This document shows positions 1-6,369 of a stretch of DNA of 6,369 bases, piece by piece. The notes beneath the pieces were generated by a model. That model did no database searches and was not told the DNA's origin. It saw nothing but the letters and a program-made list of their open reading frames with translations. Made by a program: the position numbers and the translations under genes. Position 1 is the stretch's first letter. Each line of letters begins with the position of its first letter. Source of the DNA: Alphaproteobacteria bacterium (lineage in GTDB: Bacteria > Pseudomonadota > Alphaproteobacteria > RF32 > CAG-239); the NCBI GenBank assembly GCA_017964705.1, contig JAGCRL010000030.1:1-6369 (forward strand). Reading direction: 5' to 3'.

Positions 1-789
1 GATTATGATGATTTGAAATTCGGTAATGCCGGAAATGTGCTCTATTTTAAGGGATATTATAATTTTGATCATTTGCCGCAATTTCAGCAGAAAGATAAAC
101 GCAAACGAGTGCTCTATCTTTATTATATTGAGGGACTTAATCCGAATATCTTAAAAGAGGCGGATGTTGTAGCCGGTGCTTCAAAAACTTTTGTTGATGA
201 GATAAAAAAATCTTTTGGGGTAAAAGGTGTTTTTGTACCGCAATTTACCAATCCGGAGCGTTTTACACCGACAAAAGATGATAATACAAAAGCATATTCA
301 GTTTTATTTGTCGGTTCTAACCATACCCACAAAGGGCGAAAAGTTGTTGATTATGCTATAAAAGCGGGGGTTGATTTGGCTCTTTTCGGAAAGTTTTGGG
401 AGGACAGTCCGGCACTGCCATATCTTAAAGGGAAATATATTGATAATGATAAGTTAGCTCCTTATTATGCTAATGCCAATATTGTTTTGAATGACCACCG
501 TAAAGATATGCAACATTATGGCTTTATCTCTAATCGGATTTTTGATGTTACAGCGGCAGGCGGTTTTATTTTGACGGATTATATGCCGGAAATTGAACAA
601 GTTTATGGGGATAGTATTGCTACCTATAAAGATTTTGATGAGTTCAAAAGTAAGTTGGAATTTTATTTGGAACATCCAGAAATGCGCAAGCAAATGGCGG
701 AAAAGGCGCGTCAGATTACTTTACAAAATTTCACTTGTTTGCTGGCAGCAAAGAAAATTGAGCAAATTTTTAAAAATATTAAAAAATAG
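1..789 (+). CDS. CgeB-like glycosyltransferase, 5'-truncated by the window
   Basis: The frame is open from base 1 and ends at TAG 787-789, giving 262 visible residues. The in-frame TTG at 13 is not a convincing start, because the reading frame continues upstream of it to the window edge. The C-terminal half resembles the glycosyl-transferase group 1 / CgeB-type domain (Glyco_trans_1_2 family). It has a GT-B-like second Rossmann opening VLFVGSNHTHKGR (about residues 101-113), a nucleotide-sugar-side segment YANANIVLNDHR (155-166), then NRIFDVTAAGGFILTDY (178-194), and a closing helical region with EHPEMRKQMAEKAR (224-237). In this family the protein is a cytoplasmic enzyme moving sugar from an activated donor to an unknown acceptor, often in surface glycan synthesis. 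Donor and acceptor cannot be told from the sequence. It lies 75 bases before groES with no clear terminator between, but no functional link is evident. The family call is fairly firm; the specific role is unknown. Confidence 0.8.
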   Translation, partial: DYDDLKFGNAGNVLYFKGYYNFDHLPQFQQKDKRKRVLYLYYIEGLNPNILKEADVVAGASKTFVDEIKKSFGVKGVFVPQFTNPERFTPTKDDNTKAYSVLFVGSNHTHKGRKVVDYAIKAGVDLALFGKFWEDSPALPYLKGKYIDNDKLAPYYANANIVLNDHRKDMQHYGFISNRIFDVTAAGGFILTDYMPEIEQVYGDSIATYKDFDEFKSKLEFYLEHPEMRKQMAEKARQITLQNFTCLLAAKKIEQIFKNIKK

Positions 790-864
790 TGATTTGAAAG
801 CTTGATTTTTTTAAATCTAGACACTAACTAAAGTATTAGTTTAAAACGTTAACTTAGGAGTTAG
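790..864 (+). promoter_or_regulatory. groES upstream region with small inverted repeat, no CIRCE
   Basis: This 75-base AT-rich gap should hold the groE promoter if the operon is transcribed independently. It contains the inverted repeat AACTAA-agta-TTAGTT (826-841; 6-base arms, 4-base loop). Possible -35-like boxes are TTGAAA (794-799) and CTTGAT (801-806); the second resembles the CTTGA core of alphaproteobacterial heat-shock (RpoH) promoters. No matching -10 box at good spacing stands out, so the promoter itself is a guess. The HrcA-binding CIRCE element (TTAGCACTC-N9-GAGTGCTAA) is absent from the gap. Confidence 0.35.
855..860 (+). promoter_or_regulatory. groES ribosome binding site (start-deciding)
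   Basis: TAGGAG lies 4 bases before ATG 865 and 10 bases before the second in-frame ATG 871. Neither spacing is ideal. Alignment with typical GroES N-termini (Met-x-[IFV]-[RK]-P-L) favours starting at 871 (MQVKPLRENILIKR), which would give 96 instead of 98 residues. Both starts are plausible. Confidence 0.65.
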
Positions 865-2828
<1,964 letters not shown>

Positions 2829-2850
2829 TTTTTATTAGATTTATCTTTAG

Positions 2851-2877
2851 GAGCGACTTTGATAGTCGCTCTTTTTT
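2851..2877 (+). terminator. Rho-independent terminator of the groESL operon
   Basis: A perfect 8-base stem GAGCGACT (2851-2858) / AGTCGCTC (2864-2871) encloses the 5-base loop TTGAT and is followed at once by six T residues (2872-2877). It begins 23 bases after the groEL stop codon and separates the operon from the downstream autotransporter gene. Confidence 0.95.
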
Positions 2878-2879
2878 AT

Positions 2880-2910
2880 TTGACAAATAAAGAAATGTTT
2901 TACGTATCTT
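2880..2910 (+). promoter_or_regulatory. Candidate sigma-70 promoter of the autotransporter gene
   Basis: A consensus -35 box TTGACA (2880-2885) starts three bases after the terminator T-run. The best -10 candidate is TATCTT (2905-2910; 4 of 6 consensus positions), at a long 19-base spacing. An A/T-rich stretch TATAAAT follows directly (2910-2916) but would sit too far from the -35 box. Position argues for a promoter here, since the preceding terminator should isolate the next gene; the exact -10 box is uncertain. Confidence 0.5.
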
Positions 2911-2953
2911 ATAAATGAAATGTTAAGCTTTGTGGGTTATGATTTAAGAAAAA

Positions 2954-2967
2954 GTTGTACAACAGGA
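2954..2967 (+). promoter_or_regulatory. 10-base palindrome abutting the autotransporter ribosome binding site
   Basis: GTTGTACAAC (2954-2963) is a perfect palindrome followed directly by the Shine-Dalgarno AGGA (2964-2967), which lies 8 bases before ATG 2976. The ribosome binding site is solid and supports the chosen start. Whether the palindrome is an operator or a chance match is unknown. Confidence 0.55.
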
Positions 2968-2975
2968 TTAATCAT

Positions 2976-3053
2976 ATGACCATAAAACGCATATTATCTT
3001 TTTTTGTGGTGGCGGTGATAAGTTTTGCCGGTACTATTTCTTCTGCGCAGGCT
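2976..3053 (+). other. Signal peptide of the autotransporter
   Basis: Residues 1-26 have the classical layout: a charged start (MTIKR), a hydrophobic core (ILSFFVVAVISFAG), and a small-residue cleavage site SAQA before VSFAD. Cleavage after Ala26 by signal peptidase I is predicted by eye. There is no lipobox Cys, so this is not a lipoprotein, and no extended autotransporter-type signal region is present. Confidence 0.88.
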
Positions 3054-6000
3054 GTTTCTTTTGCAGATTATGTTTATCAAAATGTTCGTCGCGGTAATGT
3101 TAAGGCCGTTAAGCCTTATTTAGCTAAAGGGTATAGTATCGATGCGGTTAATCCGGAAGGGATGAGTGCGTTGTGTCAGGCTGTTGTTAATAAGGATTAT
3201 ATAACTTATCAACGTTTAAGACAATTGGGTGCATCTAGTAATAAAGATTGCATGAAAAGAGTTGATAACAGAGTTTCTAAAAGTTATGAAGCTAAGCCGG
3301 TTGTTCAGTCATCGGCAGCAACGACAACAACTAAAGTTTCTTCTAGTGATCATACAACTGCTTATGTTGTTGGTGGTGTGTTAGCTGCCGGAGCCGTAGC
3401 GGCATTAGCTCTTTCCGGAAGCGGCGGAGGAAGTCATAAACATAAAAAATCTTCAGAAATCATATGTAATGAGGGGGAAGCATTTGTTAATGGGAAATGT
3501 GTTTCTACCAGCTGTCCAGAAGGAAAAATATGGAATGGTTCAGAGTGTGAAGATATTGAATGTCCGGAAAATTATCATTTATCCGGTAATGATTGTGTGC
3601 CTGATGATGTAGACTGTCCGGTCGGAACACGGTTGGTTAATGGTAAATGTCAGCCAATTGAGTGTCCTCCTAATACACACTTAATTGGTAATCTTTGTGT
3701 TGCAGATGATGATGTTGAAATTGATGAAGAAGAAAATGATGGTGAGATATATGGTATTGGATCAGAGGACGAAAGTATTTTTAATTTGTTTTCTTCACCT
3801 AGTTATCCGGATGATGAAGCCTCTATTTTACTAAAGAATAAAGGTAATGCCGATGTTTATGGCATGTATGGTTATAGTGGGGAAGTGTTTAATTCATATG
3901 TCGTTGGCACTAATAACGGTTTTGATAATCCAAAACCGGTTGGAACAGGAAACATTACAATAGAAGATGAAGGAAACGGTACCGTTTATGGTATGTATTC
4001 ACATATTGCAGATATTACGCAATATAAGGAAGCCATCAATGCATCTGCTTGGAATAATGGAACAGCATATAGTAATATTGATATTACGCATTCCGGCGGT
4101 GGAAAGACATATGGTTTGGCCGGTGATGTTCGAGCTTACAATTCATATTCAGTTTATGGTGGTTCTGCATATGGTAATATTAATATAAAAGGTGATGGAG
4201 ATCTCTATGGTATTTATGGCTATGTTGCAGCTGTGAATGCAGTTACACCATTTTATGGGCAGATTTCTAAGGGGGATATTAATATCCACAGTGATGGAAA
4301 CGGAGATGTTTATGGTTTAATGATTAATAAAGATAATATTCCGGGGGCCGGTGCCGGGGATCAAAATTTGGCAAGTTGGTTTGCTTTTAATGCATATAGC
4401 GGTGGCGGAGATGTGGAAGGCACAATTAATATCTATAATAAAGGGAATGGAAATGTTTACGGTATGTATGGTGGGCAACAGCTTTATAATGCCATGTCTT
4501 ATAGCGGAACAGATGAACATGGAAATCCAAACAATACAGCAATCGGGAAAATTAATATTTTAAATTTCGGAAACGGTAATGTTTACGGTATGTATTTGCC
4601 GGAATCTGATAATAAGGCGGTGGTTGTCAATGTTAATCAAGATGGTTCAGAATCGTATATTAACCTTACTAATACAGGAAGTGGTGTCGTAACAGGTATG
4701 CGTGGCGGTCGCTATAATACGATTACTAATTCCGGTGAAATTAATATTAATAATTTGGGTAGCGGTACTGCAGTTGGTATATACGGTGAGGAAAATTCCA
4801 GAATAACGAATAGTGGTGTTATTAATATTAAAAGAGAAGCATTTATTGATGAAGAAGATGGTTTGGTACATCAACCGGCATCAGCAGTTGGCGGAACTGC
4901 TTATGGTATTTATGCCGAAAGTGGTGCAGCGGTTCTTAATAGCGGAACTATTAATATTACGAATGCTGCTAATGGTGCTGGAATTTATTTAGAAAGCGGT
5001 GCAACACTTGAAAATAGCGGAACGGTTAAATTTAATGGTGCAGAAGATAGCATTCAGCAAGATGGGGCGGTGATTGATATTTATAATACCGGTCGCTCAT
5101 TAGCATCAGTAAATTTAAGTAGTTTTGGAAAAGGAAAAGTAATACTTGGGCAGGGTGGACAGTTTTTTGCCGATAGTATTTCTGGTGATATGGATGTTTC
5201 TGAAAAAGTTGTTCAAGATGGTTTTGATAATCAATATGTTGTCAGCGGTGCATTACAAGCAAATAATATTGAACAGTTAAATTTGGCTTCTAAATCAGCA
5301 TTGTTTACGGCAGGAACGGCAGCAAATGATGATTCCGGATTTGATGTGGTGTTAGAGCGTAAGAATTTTGATGAAGTTCTTAAAGATAAAAGTGCTGCTC
5401 AGTTTTTAGAGCAAAATTATCAGGCTCAAAACAATGAAGAATTATATAATTATTTGAAAAGCGCAGAAAATAAACAAGTGTTAAATGAACGCTCAGATAA
5501 TGTTCTAGGTAAAGATTTGCTTCCAGGATTTAGAGAAGAAAATACAATGCTTCATCGCCAGTTTAATCGTCAGTTTAGTGATTATTTATTTAATTATCCC
5601 AGTCAGCACTATATGGGAGGTTATAAATATCTAGATATATCACGTGATGCACATGGCGGATTAACCGGTAGTGATGCAACAGCTCATGCGGCTTATGGTA
5701 TGGTTAAAGGTCGGGCTTCAAACGGGATAACTTATGGTCTTGGTGCAACAGTGGCACAACTTAAGAGTGATTATGATAATCATTCTACTAGAAAGAGTAA
5801 TACTTTTGGTTTGTGGTTGCCAGTTGGATATAATTTCCGTAATGGAACAACATGGTTTTCTAAGGCTTATGCTGGGTATGAAGATGGTTCATATGACCGT
5901 CGTACAGGTCTTGAAAAATATTCTTCTGATTTGAACTCTTATCAATATGGTTTGAGTAATGAGTTGCGGCATGATATCGGATTAGGCGGTGGATTTAACT

Positions 6001-6369
6001 TTACACCTACTGCAGAATTAAATCTTTTGGGAATGCATCAAGATGGCTTTGATGAAGGACGTCGTGTAGGAGCTGTTCATAGCCAAGATATAGACAGCTT
6101 GTCTTTAGAAGGCGGTCTTGGAGCATATCTTTCTAAATCCGTTCGGTTTAGTAATAATCATCAACTCGGAATACAGATCGGTGGTATTTATTATGTTGAA
6201 TTTCTTGATCCAGATGATGATATTACAGCATCTATGTCAGGAATGGCCGGCAAGTATAAAATTGTTCATGATGATGATGATACAAGGGGAGTTGTTGCTC
6301 TTCGGGTTAATTATAATTATAAAAACATGATGCTCTACGGACGATTAGAAAAAGAAACTAATAATAGTA
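2976..6369 (+). CDS. Mosaic autotransporter (type Va secretion), 3' end beyond the window
   Basis: One uninterrupted frame runs from ATG 2976 to the window end (1131 complete codons, no stop). The order of parts is: Sec signal peptide (1-26); two ankyrin-like repeats (about 32-89); a Ser/Thr-rich spacer; a hydrophobic Gly/Ala segment (129-146); GSGGGSHKHKK linker; five C-X10-C modules (164-241); an acidic linker (244-257, ten Asp/Glu); a repeat-rich passenger (about 282-697) with GxINI...GxGxVYGMY units; a non-repetitive passenger end (about 698-797); a helical linker (about 798-872); and a C-terminal barrel with alternating aromatic/Gly strands (about 882-1131). In this family the barrel inserts into the outer membrane and the passenger is exposed or released at the surface. 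No protease triad or binding motif is recognised, so the role (adhesion, surface layer or other) is unknown. The last visible strand (MMLYGRLEKETNNS) suggests only a short C-terminal piece is missing. It is probably monocistronic from its own promoter. Confidence 0.87.
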   Translation, partial: MTIKRILSFFVVAVISFAGTISSAQAVSFADYVYQNVRRGNVKAVKPYLAKGYSIDAVNPEGMSALCQAVVNKDYITYQRLRQLGASSNKDCMKRVDNRVSKSYEAKPVVQSSAATTTTKVSSSDHTTAYVVGGVLAAGAVAALALSGSGGGSHKHKKSSEIICNEGEAFVNGKCVSTSCPEGKIWNGSECEDIECPENYHLSGNDCVPDDVDCPVGTRLVNGKCQPIECPPNTHLIGNLCVADDDVEIDEEENDGEIYGIGSEDESIFNLFSSPSYPDDEASILLKNKGNADVYGMYGYSGEVFNSYVVGTNNGFDNPKPVGTGNITIEDEGNGTVYGMYSHIADITQYKEAINASAWNNGTAYSNIDITHSGGGKTYGLAGDVRAYNSYSVYGGSAYGNINIKGDGDLYGIYGYVAAVNAVTPFYGQISKGDINIHSDGNGDVYGLMINKDNIPGAGAGDQNLASWFAFNAYSGGGDVEGTINIYNKGNGNVYGMYGGQQLYNAMSYSGTDEHGNPNNTAIGKINILNFGNGNVYGMYLPESDNKAVVVNVNQDGSESYINLTNTGSGVVTGMRGGRYNTITNSGEININNLGSGTAVGIYGEENSRITNSGVINIKREAFIDEEDGLVHQPASAVGGTAYGIYAESGAAVLNSGTINITNAANGAGIYLESGATLENSGTVKFNGAEDSIQQDGAVIDIYNTGRSLASVNLSSFGKGKVILGQGGQFFADSISGDMDVSEKVVQDGFDNQYVVSGALQANNIEQLNLASKSALFTAGTAANDDSGFDVVLERKNFDEVLKDKSAAQFLEQNYQAQNNEELYNYLKSAENKQVLNERSDNVLGKDLLPGFREENTMLHRQFNRQFSDYLFNYPSQHYMGGYKYLDISRDAHGGLTGSDATAHAAYGMVKGRASNGITYGLGATVAQLKSDYDNHSTRKSNTFGLWLPVGYNFRNGTTWFSKAYAGYEDGSYDRRTGLEKYSSDLNSYQYGLSNELRHDIGLGGGFNFTPTAELNLLGMHQDGFDEGRRVGAVHSQDIDSLSLEGGLGAYLSKSVRFSNNHQLGIQIGGIYYVEFLDPDDDITASMSGMAGKYKIVHDDDDTRGVVALRVNYNYKNMMLYGRLEKETNNS
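3069..3242 (+). other. Ankyrin-like repeat pair at the mature N-terminus
   Basis: Residues 32-89 fit two degenerate ankyrin units. The first has VRRGNVKAVKPYLAKGYSID, matching the usual G-N/D-x-x-x-V-x-x-L-L-x-x-G-A spacing. The second has EGMSALCQAVVNKDY followed by RLRQLGAS, matching the G-x-T/S-A-L-x-x-A and L-x-x-x-G-A/A-S positions. Ankyrin repeats bind proteins, but two units are few for a stable fold and C67 and C92 are unusual additions that might form a disulfide. Assignment is by pattern only. Confidence 0.6.
3360..3413 (+). other. Hydrophobic Gly/Ala segment inside the secreted protein
   Basis: Residues 129-146 (AYVVGGVLAAGAVAALAL) form an uncharged 18-residue stretch long enough to span a membrane. 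It is rich in small residues like a glycine-zipper helix, and is followed by SGSGGGSHKHKK. It sits between the ankyrin-like part and the Cys modules. A stop-transfer helix here would conflict with export of the downstream barrel, so its real location is unclear. Confidence 0.65.
3465..3698 (+). repeat. Five tandem C-X10-C modules
   Basis: Cys residues fall at 164/175, 180/191, 196/207, 214/225 and 230/241: five pairs each separated by exactly ten residues. Gaps between pairs are 4, 4, 6 and 4 residues. Four of the five modules begin Cys-Pro, and all carry a Gly or Asn-Gly a few residues before the second Cys (for example FVNGKC, IWNGSEC, LSGNDC, LVNGKC, LIGNLC). This looks like a small disulfide-stabilised rod with one bond per module. 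It resembles short EGF/TIL-like Cys-rich repeats, but no named family is assigned. Confidence 0.85.
3819..5066 (+). repeat. Degenerate passenger repeats GxINI...GxGxVYGMY (about 12 units)
   Basis: Units start near 3819, 3948, 4071, 4173, 4272, 4419, 4545, 4653, 4734, 4815, 4944 and 5019, so the step varies from 75 to 147 bases (25-49 residues). Consensus is Gly-x-Ile-Asn-Ile, about three residues, then Gly-x-Gly-x-Val-Tyr-Gly-Met-Tyr. Units 1-7 carry long variable insertions; units 8-12 are mostly tighter and include the SGxI/SGTI motif common in autotransporter beta-helices. Units 6 and 7 share 18 identical bases (4452-4469 and 4578-4595), suggesting recent duplication or conversion. A right-handed beta-solenoid is the likely fold. 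Confidence 0.85.
5367..5591 (+). other. Helical linker before the barrel
   Basis: Residues 798-872 switch from the Gly/Asn-rich beta repeats to a charged, helix-prone stretch (DKSAAQFLEQNYQAQNNEE, then LKSAENKQVLNERSDNVLG, then a segment with MLHRQFNRQFSDYLF). In autotransporters a linker helix runs through the barrel pore and joins the passenger to the barrel. Exact limits are not known. Confidence 0.6.
5619..6369 (+). other. Autotransporter beta-barrel domain, C-terminus cut by the window
   Basis: About 250 residues (882-1131) with amphipathic strands: AYGMVKGRASNGITYGLGATVAQLK in pieces, FGLWLPVGYNFRNGTTWF, KAYAGYEDGSY, QYGLSNELRHDIG, FNFTPTAELNLLGM, LSLEGGLGAYLSKSV, QLGIQIGGIYYVEF, GVVALRVNYNYKN and MMLYGRLEKE. 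Alternating hydrophobic/polar residues, aromatic girdles and Gly turns match the 12-stranded barrel family. The final strand and terminal aromatic residue recognised by the BAM machinery lie outside the window. Confidence 0.85.

Noticed and set aside
13..15. TTG as the start of the glycosyltransferase
   Set aside because: The frame is open to base 1 and the residues before it continue without a stop; no ribosome binding site can be seen.
779..814. TTAAAAAA / TTTTTTAA arms around the end of the glycosyltransferase gene as a terminator
   Set aside because: The stem has only A-T pairs, a 20-base loop and no following T-run; it overlaps the coding end and is expected by chance in AT-rich DNA.
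790..864. CIRCE element before groES
   Set aside because: Neither TTAGCACTC nor GAGTGCTAA, nor a close variant pair, is present.
3465..3698. Zinc-binding motifs in the Cys region
   Set aside because: The Cys pairs are ten residues apart with no CxxC or His ligands at regular positions, and the protein is exported, so disulfides are more likely.
3967..4188. Short + strand open frame inside the autotransporter passenger
   Set aside because: It is an out-of-frame shadow of the continuous 2976-6369 frame, which carries the recognisable repeats.
4317..4874. Reverse-strand open frames over the passenger repeats
   Set aside because: Their low-complexity Asn/Ile/Thr-rich products are the antisense reading of the repeats; no start signals.
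3819..5066. Regularly spaced repeats as a CRISPR array
   Set aside because: The repeats are protein-level, degenerate at DNA level, in frame, and unevenly spaced.

Overview
The window looks like a piece of the chromosome of an AT-rich, Gram-negative bacterium, most likely an alphaproteobacterium. GroES and GroEL have an alphaproteobacterial character (GroES with LFSKWTGTEIKVNGE; GroEL with MAAKDIKFG and [14 protein letters not shown]). The last gene ends in a type V (autotransporter) outer-membrane barrel, which requires an outer membrane. AT-rich codon use suggests a host- or gut-associated lineage, but that is inference. No mobile element, tRNA, rRNA or CRISPR array is visible. All genes are on the + strand.

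Layout. (1) 1-789: 3' part of a CgeB-like glycosyltransferase gene whose start lies before the window. (2) 790-864: a 75-base gap with no CIRCE element, a small inverted repeat and the groES ribosome binding site. (3) 865-1161 and 1179-2828: the two-gene groES-groEL chaperonin operon, closed by a strong intrinsic terminator at 2851-2877. (4) 2829-2975: terminator, a candidate sigma-70 promoter starting right behind it, a perfect 10-base palindrome and a ribosome binding site. (5) 2976-6369: one very long open frame (1131 codons, still open at the window end). It encodes a secreted mosaic protein: signal peptide, short ankyrin-like pair, hydrophobic Gly/Ala segment, five evenly built C-X10-C modules, an acidic linker, about twelve degenerate GxINI...GxGxVYGMY repeats forming a likely beta-solenoid passenger, a helical linker and an autotransporter beta-barrel.

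The chaperonin pair is ordinary housekeeping, apart from a Cys/His-containing GroEL tail in place of the usual plain Gly/Met tail. The most interesting item is the mosaic autotransporter. Its N-terminal half (ankyrin-like pair, hydrophobic segment, Cys modules) is not a usual autotransporter passenger and raises real questions of topology and folding. The glycosyltransferase, the groE operon and the autotransporter appear to be separate transcription units, and nothing visible ties them into one pathway.
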